Shown here piece after piece: positions 55,937-64,000 of a stretch of 64,000 nt of DNA. The notes under the pieces were generated by a model. The model saw only the letters and a program-made list of their open reading frames with translations. It was not told where the DNA came from and did no database searches. Position 1 is the first letter of the stretch; each line of letters opens with the position of its first letter. Both the position numbers and the translations under genes were made by a program. Origin of the DNA: Phlebiopsis flavidoalba (lineage: Eukaryota > Basidiomycota > Agaricomycetes > Polyporales > Phanerochaetaceae); the NCBI GenBank assembly GCA_035772785.1, contig JAOCPU010000019.1, forward strand, positions 124,001-188,000, given 5' to 3'.

Positions 55937-57060
55937 TTACATCTGGCACGTTACAAGCAGTTCGCTGCGACACTTCGTACATAACCCTGAATTGGTGACA
56001 GCTCTTTCCAAGTATTCTACGAGCCCGAATGGGTTAGGAAGACTGATAGTCCGAACCATCTTACTCTCGGCGAGGACTCCGCTCTCAGGCTTCGTCAGCG
56101 TGTTCTTTGTGCTCCGTAGCCTCGCGATGCATACCGGACCACTGACTGAGTTGAGGTCCATGTTGTCGTCGAGAAGGGAGTTGTGAATGATCTTACTAGG
56201 GTTGCTGAATGTGGTCCACAATACGTTGACTTTGTGTGCGAGCCGTTCCCTGCACTTCATGACGCATTGATAGTCGGCACCCCGGAGTAGGCGTCATCTT
56301 GCGGTGCGAAGGTGTGCCTTGTTGAACCTTTCACGCATCTGGCGATTCTTCTCCTGACGGGACACATCCCAGTCCCTGTCTTGGGAGATACCGGCGAGGG
56401 TATAATAGGCGAGGGGAAGGATGGAGGGAACGTTGAAGTCTCGAGCAAAAGCGTACGGCAGCTGCCGGCTCGGGAATGCGCTCTTCGAACGATTTTCCCG
56501 TCCACCAGCCCGTCTTTCGCCTTGACGGTGTGCTTTGATGATGACGGCCATTTCTGACCGGTATCGAAGAAATTGTTCGAGGGTCTGCGGCCAGCTCTCG
56601 TGCAAGATCTCGACGACGCGTGCGCGGATGTTGTCGAACTCGTATTTGGTCGCGAGCCGCATGACGCCGGTCAACAAGATGGGAATGTTAGGCTCATATC
56701 GTGGGAATGACAGAGAGCTATCGCAAGGAGAAATGTGTCAATGCGTGATGTTGTTAGACTTTTGTGGTACACACCTTGGGTTGTGTAGGACTGAAAATAG
56801 AGTAGCCAGCTCGTCTCCGGGATCCGACAGACGCACGACTGGAGCACCGTCATACACATCTTGCGCCTCTACGGAGCCTGAGCCTGGAAGTTCAAACATC
56901 CCGGCGAAGACAGGGGAGTTATATGCAAGAAGGCTCTTGTTTTCACGCGGAACAACGTAGAGACGCCATCCGCATCCGGAGCCGACTGTACGACGAGGTC
57001 GCCGAAGGGGAAGTAGAAAGTCGCATGGCGTATGCGTTTGGGGACGTAGCCGTCAGCCAT
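55937..57060 (-). CDS. BTB/POZ domain protein, copy 2
   Basis: The ATG at 57060 starts MADGYVPKRIRHATFYFPFG, nearly identical to copy 1 from RHATFY onward (DLVVQSAPDADG). PVVRLSDPGDELATLFSVLH N, an intron (about 56775-56720), SFPRYEPNIPILLTGVMRLA TKYEFDNIRA, VEILHESWPQTLEQFLRYRS and FARDFNVPSILPLAYYTLAG ISQDRDWDVSRQEKN follow. The C-terminal exon (56260-55937) has FSNPSKIIHNSLLDDN, PNPFGLVEYLERAVTNSGLC TKCRSELL and stops at 55937. The CxxC pair near the end occurs in many agaricomycete BTB proteins. Frame breaks near 56940 and 56480. It and copy 1 are tandem duplicates that have diverged mainly in the C-terminal third. Confidence 0.75.
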
Positions 57061-57565
57061 AGTGGTAGGCTGCAACCCATGGGCCTGGCGACCGGGAGAC
57101 ATAGTACAGGGTCGCGGCTAACGTCAAAAGGAAAGCCGTAAGTCGAGCGATTTAGCGCCAGTGTTTTGTGGCCGATCTTCAACGTTTCAACCCATGTCTA
57201 GATGCCTAAATTGCTCTCTATCAATACTCAGATTCGCCGAGAAACAGATGTTTCCTCCATGCCCCGTTCAAGATAGAAAGTCGCATGTCGTATGCTCTTA
57301 GGGACTTCGCCGTCGGTCATGGTGGTAGGCTGCAACATACGAGGGTCGCGGCTCCGCAAGCCGAGCGATTTAGCGCTAGTACTGCTTTGTGGCGGTCAAG
57401 TACTGCTCCTGCAGCCGGTCGGTAACGGGCGGTTAGCTCCTGTGACTAATCATCCTTTCATGCTAGTGTCAACCTATGTCTAAATAATCTGAATTGCTCT
57501 CGGCCAATAAATATAAATACAAATCCGCCGAGAAATAAGTACTTCGTCCATTACCCATTCAGAAA
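57060..57565. repeat. Direct duplication of BTB promoter region (two units)
   Basis: Shared blocks in the same order include GGGTCGCGGCT (57112 and 57346), GAGCGATTTAGCGC (57138 and 57363), CATGTCTA/CTATGTCTA (57192 and 57474), GAATTGCTCT/AAATTGCTCT and CGCCGAGAAA (57236 and 57524). The period is about 230-290 bases. Confidence 0.65.
57272..57320 (-). pseudogene. Truncated third BTB copy (first 17 codons only)
   Basis: From the ATG at 57320 the minus strand reads MTDGEVPKSIRHATFYL, matching the first residues of copy 2; similarity stops abruptly at 57272. Upstream DNA (57320-57560) also matches the upstream region of copy 2 (57060-57270), so promoter and first codons were duplicated together. 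Confidence 0.7.
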
Positions 57566-57705
57566 TACCGTCCGTAGGCTACGTCCATGCGCTGCGCTGT
57601 CCAACAATACCATAGTGTCCTGCACTGAAACGACCGAATGCTCTAGCGAGAAATCTATGCAATCAAACTAATGTGTTAAATAAATTGTGGTCCATTATCT
57701 CAAGC

Positions 57706-58622
57706 TTAAGCATTATGATAGTCAATTTCCGCCTTGGGAATTTGGATGCCCATCGGCGGAGCGGCTTGGGAGTTTGGAGAGCTAGCGGGCACTGCTACCT
57801 GCGGATACAAGTTACTAGCGGCCACGGTTGCTTGAGAATGCTGGTTGCTGGCCATCGTATTGGGCACGAATGCCATAGGGGGCTGGGATGGAAGTGGGAC
57901 CGATGAGGCGAACGGGTTAGCCCACATGCGCTTTGCTGAGGCGGCTGAAAAGACCCTTCGACACTCGCTGGGTACACGGGGTTCATCGGACCTGCGATCA
58001 AAAAATGTCAAACGGGTGAGCATCTCCATAACACGGTACACAAAAACTCCACTGACCGGTTGTCACGATGTTTCTGGCAGCGGCCTGTTCCTATCATGGC
58101 CTTTCTCTTCTTCTGCCCGCCTATTCAACCAGCATTTAAAACCAGCACGCATATAACAATCAAGGTGTGACGCCTAGACGCCTCCGGTGGAGGCACCAGC
58201 CGCCGTTCCCACTTTTGCGGCACCAGCGGCGTCGTCGTTGTCTGGCAATGGATCAGTCTGAGCCGTCGAGATTGTGGTCTCATTCCTCAGGGCTTACAAT
58301 ATGAGCTAGACCTCGTCGATAAAACTTCCGATTTTCCAAGAGACGGCCTTTCGCTAGTAGAGTCAGACATCCTAGGGAAAAGGGAGACATAGATTGAATA
58401 ACATACGGAATATCATTGCGTTCTTTCGCCGTGTAGTATGACCGGTGATGACGACGTTTGGGCGTGTTTTCTGAGGGTGGCCATGTATAAAAAGGATTTA
58501 CGGGTATTTTTCGTCACAGATAGTCTTGGAATGAACGATGTGAAAGGAAGGGCAAGAGTTGAGCGGTGAGACGGTATCAAACGGTCCCTACTGGGGGCAA
58601 GAACTAGGACACAGAAGGGCAT
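57706..58622 (-). CDS. Unknown protein, weak model
   Basis: The final exon is the best part: after a TTTGATCGCAG acceptor (about 58001) it reads MNPVYPASVEGSFQPPQQSA, then in a shifted frame NPFASSVPLPSQPPMAFVPN TMASNQHSQATVAASNLYPQ VAVPASSPNSQAAPPMGIQI, a Pro/Ala/Ser/Gln-rich chain ending at 57706. Upstream, KRRHHRSYYTAKERNDIP and a good intron (GTATGTTATT near 58408 to CCCTAG near 58374) suggest earlier exons starting around 58622-58484. No family recognised; disordered protein likely. Confidence 0.35.
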
Positions 58623-58675
58623 TTTTATACTTTTGAGACCACCTGATGACGAAGACTAGTTATTCTCAAGTTTAA

Positions 58676-60238
58676 TCAAGGTAATGTGAAATGAACACAC
58701 CGTTCATGTGATCTCTTATCGTTGCGTAGAGAAGGCCTGAAAACAGGAAGCCCAAGGAACTCTTTAGGAAGGCTAGAAACTTTAGGTCCCCATAGCGCTA
58801 TACGATCCGTCACCCTTCTACCGATGGCGGTGCGATTTGAAGCCTGCCGTCCACGATGGGATCCCAGAGCTACAAACAAGACAGTTACTTCACACAGCAC
58901 TGCGAGAGCTTGGTACTGGGACTCACGAAAATTTCCAGAGTCATCTGCCGTCAGACCCCGTCGGAGATAAACAACGAGATTACCGTACCATACCCCGCTT
59001 CATGAAGCTTCCGTTCATGGGTACTTCTATTACACCACGAAGATGGGTCAGCCATTCAGTAGTTTTGACAACCGACTGTATGGCTTGAAGGGAAGCTTGG
59101 ATATTTGTACGATGAGATCGGTAAACACGGACCTCTCGCGGAGATGCATGTGTGCACGCGGGAAATTTCTGGCTGGCGATTCAAACGTTCGTGAAGAGAC
59201 AAATTTGCCAGTCAGTCCTGATAGAGCTATCTGAAAACGCACGATGCCACCGTTAGAGACTGAGTTCTTCACTGAAAGTTGTCAAGTAATCGGCAAGCGC
59301 CTAAGAGACTAACGTTGTGTCTGAGCAGGAGAGCGTTATCGCACACACATGTGTATGAGAATAGGCCAAAAGCCAAATGGCGTCGGATGTATCTCTATAT
59401 TTTCGTATTGAGTCCGAGGTAAATGGTTTGAGTTAATCGTACACGTACCACGACGACCATTTTCAGAACAGCAGGTGTAAATCATGATGGAACCCTGTGC
59501 GGTGTGGTAACCTATACTTTCATATACCACAGGAGCATAACTAACCATTGAGGCCTGAAATAGCACCGTCGTAGATAATCAATAGGTAACAGAGAGATAG
59601 AGTTAAGCTTACAAAGTTGGAGCGACCGTAGAATCTCGTAATCAGGGTCTTGCATCTTTCCGCGTACTTGAGGGGCGCACACAAAAAAAACCGGACAGTC
59701 CAAGTTGACTATGCCCATGTCTCGGTTCTGACATAGAGAGTGAAGCAAATAGTCCATGTTGGCGAGAGCAGCGATCAGATGGGCGAACAGGCAGGAACGA
59801 CACGAACGCGGCGGGAGCCGACGTACCCAACCATCTATGCAAGATTGAGTCGGGGCTCGACATGTTGGGTTGCATACACACGCAACATAACGGATCTCGA
59901 GAACGACAGATAAGAGTCGCAAAGCAGTTTTGAGCGTAGCATGGCAACTCTACCTCGGCACATGCCACAAACGACATGGATCGTTAGATAGAGCCATACG
60001 CAGGGGCATGGTGAACACAGAGGCAGATAGAAAAGGCAGGTAGCGTACCTAGTTTTAGTGAGGCCTCGTAGAGATTTTGCAAATCGGTGTATCCCGACGT
60101 GCGACGACGACGCTCGGGAAGATGGGATATCCAACTACACCTCGGTGATAGTGTTTTTGAGAAAGCCGTGAACGAGAGGTAGGTCAAACCATCTGCTAGG
60201 ATACGAGATTGGGTTGTGGTATAACCTGTCGAAGTCAA
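58676..60238 (-). CDS. Possible F-box/LRR-type protein, weak model
   Basis: Fragments on the minus strand look protein-like and leucine-rich: ADGLTYLSFTAFSKTLS and RTSGYTDLQNLYEASLKLG (60190-60050) followed by a GTACGC donor and GAGGTAG acceptor (about 60048-59952), LANMDYLLHSLCQNRDMGIV NLDCPVFFV (59770-59680), DPDYEILRSLQLCKLNSISL LPIDYLRR (59650-59560), ERSVFTDLIVQISKLPFKPY and a last open segment to 58676. No F-box is clearly visible; the call rests on resemblance to the LRR parts of the other F-box genes in this window. Exon joins are not secure. Confidence 0.3.
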
Positions 60239-60798
60239 TCGTGTACCGCCACAGACTTTGAGACCGACTGCGAGGAGATAGGATCCGTGGTCACTCGGGG
60301 CGTCAAGGACGAGGGAAGTGTGTGCATGACGGCCGGAGGAAAGGTCTCAGTCGTGTATCAGGTGCTACGGTTCCCAATTATCTTGTGGCGCCGGCATCGT
60401 TATAAGCAGGAGGCATAATTATGATAAAGGCAAGCGCACCATATTAAAACGACCCGTCCCGAAGTCCACTAGTCTCGACAGCCGCAAACAAAAACGTACT
60501 CACCCTCGTTTAGAAACAATTCGCATTCGCCGGCCCACAGCACACCACCGCAAGAAAATGGCACAATAGCATGTACAAGAATGCCCCAAAATACACAAAA
60601 TACACTGTAATACCATGAATGCGTCGTAAAAAGTCATGAAGTAAAAAAATATGTGTATGAGCAGGAAACACCGATGATATGGATGGGTGGAGTCTAGGGG
60701 ACAACGCAAACGGAGCACAATAAAAATACAGATCCAGAGGGAATAATTACCACGGCACATAGGGGGAGAAAAGATCATCGTCCAGGCCACATCACGCC
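60239..60798. other. Intergenic, no recognised gene
   Basis: About 560 bases with AT-rich 3' flank (60540-60760) of the next gene. Nothing else seen. Confidence 0.4.
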
Positions 60799-62087
60799 CT
60801 AGTCCTTGATCGGAGACCCAGGCTCCGCCATCCCGTCCGCATCGAGCCTCACACCGTCCGCATCCACCCGCGCGCCGTCTGCCGCAAAAGCGTTCCGGGA
60901 GCGGATATGGTTTCCGAGGGGACGTACATTTGCGCAGGGGTGTACTGCTCCGAGGACGTACAGCTCCGTCGGCGCGGGCGCGAACGACGGCGCCGACAGA
61001 GACAGGCCGCGGCGAAGCCAACGGGCGTGCTGCCCAACCAGCTGTCCAGATGCGCGGCAGGCGGCTACGGACGGCCTTCCCGCCACACACGCGGCAAGGC
61101 GCAGGCCGGATCTCCACGCGCTGTCCCAAGAAATTGTTACACAAAAAACTCGCTGGCGGCGGCGCGCGCGCGGGGGCGCCGCGCTGGTCGTAATACGCTG
61201 CGCCATGCGCGCGCGCGCGCGGGCGCGGCGGGCACGGGGCGTGCGGCGTGGGTGCGCGGGGCGGAAGATGCCCCTCGGCCGCGGCGGCGCACCGGGCGCG
61301 TAGCGCGTGCCGAGGGGGTTGCCGCAGCGCGCGCACCCGACAGCCCTCGCGCACGCACCCGCACGCGGAGCGCATCATTCGCGCGACGACCGCGCGGTCG
61401 AAAGTAGGCCGCGGGGAGCGGGACGACGGTGCCCGGCGCGGCGGCCTTGTCCGACGAAGACGCCGCGCGTGCGTTGCGGGAAGGCGCGCGTGTTGCACGA
61501 GGGCGCCGCAGCCGTTTGACGTCGGGGGCGCGGGGTGTGGTGCGAGTTTGCTGGTGGGCCGCGGGAGCGCGAGCGGGGAGGGCGTGAAGGCGCAGAGTAG
61601 TCGTGCGACGGTACCTTTTGCTGGCGCCTCGCCGCCACAATACAGCACGAACGCCTCCTCGTCCTCGGTTTCCGCCGGCCGCCGCGGCTCGTCGGGGGCA
61701 CAGACGACCCCAGCAGCGGCTCCTCGTACGTGTCCCAGCCCTGCCATGAGTCCGGAGGTCGCTGAAGGCGTCGGGCGTCGCCCAGGGGGGCGTGAGCGGT
61801 GCGGTCTGTGCGGGGACCAGCGGGAGGCGCGGTATTGGCAGCGGTTGCGGTTGTTGCTGTTGCTGCTGTGGTATAGATAGCGGCCGTGTGGCTGCGGCAA
61901 CGGCGGCGTGGTCGATGCGCAGGGCGCCGCGGCGGCGCAGGCGGGACGCCTCGCCGGTGCGCACGAGGTCGGAGAGGACGATGGCGTCGTCGGCGTCTGT
62001 GAGCACGACGGTAGGGCTCGCGCGGCGGACCGGTGGCGGGACGGTGCGCGGGGTGTAGTCGGTGTGACGGCGGTATATCTGGGGCAT
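60799..62087 (-). CDS. Very GC-rich unknown protein
   Basis: All three minus frames are long because GC content is very high, so frame choice matters. The most protein-like start is the ATG at 62087: MPQIYRRHTDYTPRTVPPPV RRASPTVVLTDADDAIVLSD LVRTGEASRLRRRGALRIDH, then a Pro/Gln-rich stretch with Q6 (about 61860). After a frame change near 61760 comes EDEEAFVLYCGGEAPAKGTV ARLLCAFTPSPLALP (61670-61560), later a CxxC in APCRVCGGKAV (about 61090) and a C-terminal ELYVLGAVHPCANVRPLGNH ending DADGMAEPGSPIKD with stop at 60799. No domain is recognised; the middle is low-complexity Ala/Arg/Pro. A (CG)n-rich tract at 61158-61225 lies inside. Confidence 0.45.
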
Positions 62088-63100
62088 GATGGTCGTAGTT
62101 GTGGTCGTGGTAGTCGTCGTAAGAGGCGAGCACGGTGGGAGGGCGGCACGCCGGATGGGGGTCGTGAGGCGCGCTTATGTAAGCTGTGACATCTCAGATC
62201 CGCCCGCGGTCGGGCCAGCCAGGTCAGCCCTTGTTGTTCTCGACACTCATAAGACGGTGGAGGATGTTCATGCCCAAGTCATTTATAAATCATAACGGAG
62301 TATGTCAGCAGATTATTCCTTGCCGCGAGAAAATATGTTCACTCTGCTACTTATATCAAGCTTGGATTTTAGCATTACTTATCCGCCGCGATCGGGTCAG
62401 CCTCTGGCGTAGGCAGGCCTTGTTCTCGACTGCCATGTATCGATGCTCAACTCAATCATGAATTTCGGAAGGGTTCTGGCATTTTTACCGGTTTATTCCC
62501 ACGATTTACACCCATGTTTTAGCTTATTTCGAGGATTACCTTGCAAGGGAGCCCAACAGCAATGGGCAATAAAGGACGTTCAACCTCATACCAGTTATGC
62601 ATATAACAAACCAAGCGTAATACGGCTCTTTTACGACTGACCGAACACAGCATGAATTTCTTGGAATACGTGGCGTCAAAAACGACCTTCCACCGCAGCG
62701 GCCACTGGCATTCGCGAGTGCTCCGCACCTGCGGAGCTCTCATACTGGCACATTCGAAAGGTATGTTGAATCTGCTTTATAAACCCCACTCTGCTGACTG
62801 AAGATAAAGTATTTTAGCTCGAACTCGTGGCGCCCGCCACGGCCCGTCCAAAACGCTTCGCAGCGGCCTCCGTATACGGTCCTTTGAAAAAACATACCCG
62901 GGTCTCACGGACATATGTGCTTCCGACCGTCTGCGCTTGTCGCTATATTCTAGTTAGACTACGGTCGAATTGCGTCTCCGCGTCGCAGGCCGTGCTAGAA
63001 GGCAGGGGCGGAGTCGCGGGTTCATCGTCGTCGCAGCAAAGGCGTCCTCCACGATTTGGCTGGTTTTCGCCGAGTCGATTTGTGACGCCGCCACGATGGT
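62088..63100. other. Region without a recognised gene, with one GC hairpin
   Basis: No convincing coding signal on either strand. A perfect 7-bp hairpin lies at 62720-62737: GCTCCGC, loop ACCT, GCGGAGC. A GTATGT...TTTTAG intron-like segment at 62761-62818 suggests exons of an unknown gene nearby. Confidence 0.4.
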
Positions 63101-64000
63101 CCTAGACCCCAAGCCTGCTTTGCCCAGCGCGGCCTCTTGAGCGCCCACGCGCCCGCACGAGAAGGGCCCTTGGAATCCTCAGTAATGTAGGAAACTACTG
63201 TATCTTATTTTAATTTCTTTGATGGTTTGTGACATCCCAACCCCGCATCTCACGAACCATAACGCGTCAGCCAAGGCAAGAAGATATTACCTCACATCTT
63301 CGTAGTCGCAGCCAAAGCGCGACGTAGGCTGCATCGGTCCATCATGGTGCGTTCGCATCCCGCCTTGATGATCCTCATTGATTCAAACCTAGACTCCAAG
63401 CCCGCCGCCGCCTCTTGACCCGCGCACAGAGGAGGGCCCTCGGAATCCTGCGTCTTCCCAACACCGTCCCCGCGAACTTTGGCAATGCGTCAGCCAAGGC
63501 GGACGATACTTGATAATAAAAGTGTATGCGCGGAGGGGTGGTGATTATCGTCTACGCTACAACCAGGTGGCCCCTCGAAGGCCAGCTTATGTACACAAGA
63601 GTTTGTACTCGAATATTCTACGCGACCATATGGCGGGCGGGCGGGGCCTGCTTACCAATCCCGACGTCATCCCCAATCGAGAACATTCCCGCGCTCCGCT
63701 TCCACATGTGCGGCTCGATATTCCAACAATACTACCTTCCCATCTTCGTAGTCGCAGCCAAATGGCTACATCGACATATCATGGTGCGTCCGCATCCCGC
63801 CTTGATGATCCTCATTTGATTCTAACCTAGACTCCAAACCCGCCGCGGGCCACATCCCGCCTTTGGCAAGCGCCCGCGCGCCGTCCACCTGCTTCACCGC
63901 GCACGAGGAGGACCGTTGGAATCCTGCGTCGTCCCAACGCGCATCTCGCGAACTATCATCACCTCTTCGCAATCGCGTAGCTCGTTTTCCGGGACGACGT
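63101..64000. repeat. Array of three imperfect direct repeats running off the window
   Basis: Units begin with CCTAGAC(C/T)CCAA at 63101, 63388 and 63826. Shared blocks in the same order: GGAATCCT(GCGTC), TCCCAAC...CGCATCTC(A/G)CGAAC, GCGTCAGCCAAGGC (63267, 63488), CATCTTCGTAGTCGCAGCCAA (63296, 63742 region), CATCATGGTGCGT (63342) and CATCCCGCCTTGATGATCCT (63357, 63793). Unit two carries an extra divergent insert at about 63520-63735. The third unit is cut by the window edge. Confidence 0.75.

Noticed and set aside
60500..62149. Longest open frame of the window (549 codons, minus) as the real protein
   Set aside because: In this GC-rich stretch all minus frames are open. This frame is almost only Pro/Arg/Ala with no secondary-structure pattern and runs 300 bases past the natural-looking stop at 60799 into AT-rich flank. 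The frame from 62087 reads like a protein.
1..64000. Mitochondrial origin of part of the window because of the GC hairpins
   Set aside because: Genes around the hairpins are nuclear types with spliceosomal introns, and no mitochondrial coding or rRNA sequence was seen.

Overview
This window looks like nuclear DNA of a wood- or litter-degrading basidiomycete, most likely an agaricomycete of the Polyporales type. The evidence is many short GT-AG introns (about 50-60 bases), no operons, an aspartic peptidase very close to polyporopepsin, a CBM1-carrying CE1-type esterase, agaricomycete-style F-box/LRR and BTB/POZ families, a basidiomycete Zn2Cys6 regulator and a P450. No virus, plasmid, CRISPR array, rRNA or convincing tRNA was found. 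The assignment comes from protein resemblance only.

Layout. 0-1.1 kb: F-box/LRR gene (-). 2.7-4.6 kb: secreted aspartic peptidase (+). 5.3-7.5 kb: malic enzyme (+), followed by GC-rich hairpins. 8.8-11.0 kb: flavin amine / L-amino-acid oxidase (+). 11.2-12.6 kb: CBM1-CE1 esterase (-). 12.6-15.1 kb: gene-free, with a candidate terminal-inverted-repeat element. 15.1-15.7 kb: small secreted Kex2-type protein (+). 16.0-18.2 kb: cytochrome P450 (-). 18.8-19.8 kb: proteasome alpha-5 (+). 20.1-21.4 kb: inositol monophosphatase (-). 21.65-25.7 kb: Zn2Cys6 transcription factor (-). 28.5-30.4 kb: COG8 (-). 31.0-32.6 kb: F-box/LRR gene (+). 32.9-34.4 kb: GPI-type Ser/Pro-rich wall protein (-). 36.1-38.4 kb: sugar transporter (+). 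38.9-41.9 kb: secreted DUF5695-like protein (-). 42.7-44.2 kb: two unknown genes (-). 44.4-45.3 kb: POP7/Rpp20 Alba protein (+). 45.7-46.6 kb and 49.9-51.3 kb: single-pass membrane proteins (-). 47.9-49.2 kb: unknown gene (+). 52.5-53.2 kb: RidA-family protein (-). 54.6-57.3 kb: two BTB genes and a truncated third copy (-). 57.7-60.2 kb: weak gene models. 60.8-62.1 kb: very GC-rich unknown gene (-). 63.1-64.0 kb: repeat array running off the edge.

How the genes work together. This is an ordinary mixed chromosome arm. Secretome genes (peptidase, esterase, DUF5695 protein, amino-acid oxidase, sugar porter) that fit growth on plant polymers are interleaved with single-copy housekeeping genes (proteasome, RNase P/MRP, COG tethering, RidA, inositol phosphatase). 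I do not see a biosynthetic cluster.

Reading caution. Almost every recognisable gene, including essential ones, is broken by 1-2 base insertions or deletions, often at homopolymers, while family similarity continues in another frame. This is far better explained by uncorrected sequencing errors than by a run of pseudogenes. Coordinates below are therefore gene spans that include introns and apparent frameshifts; ends are exact only where stated.
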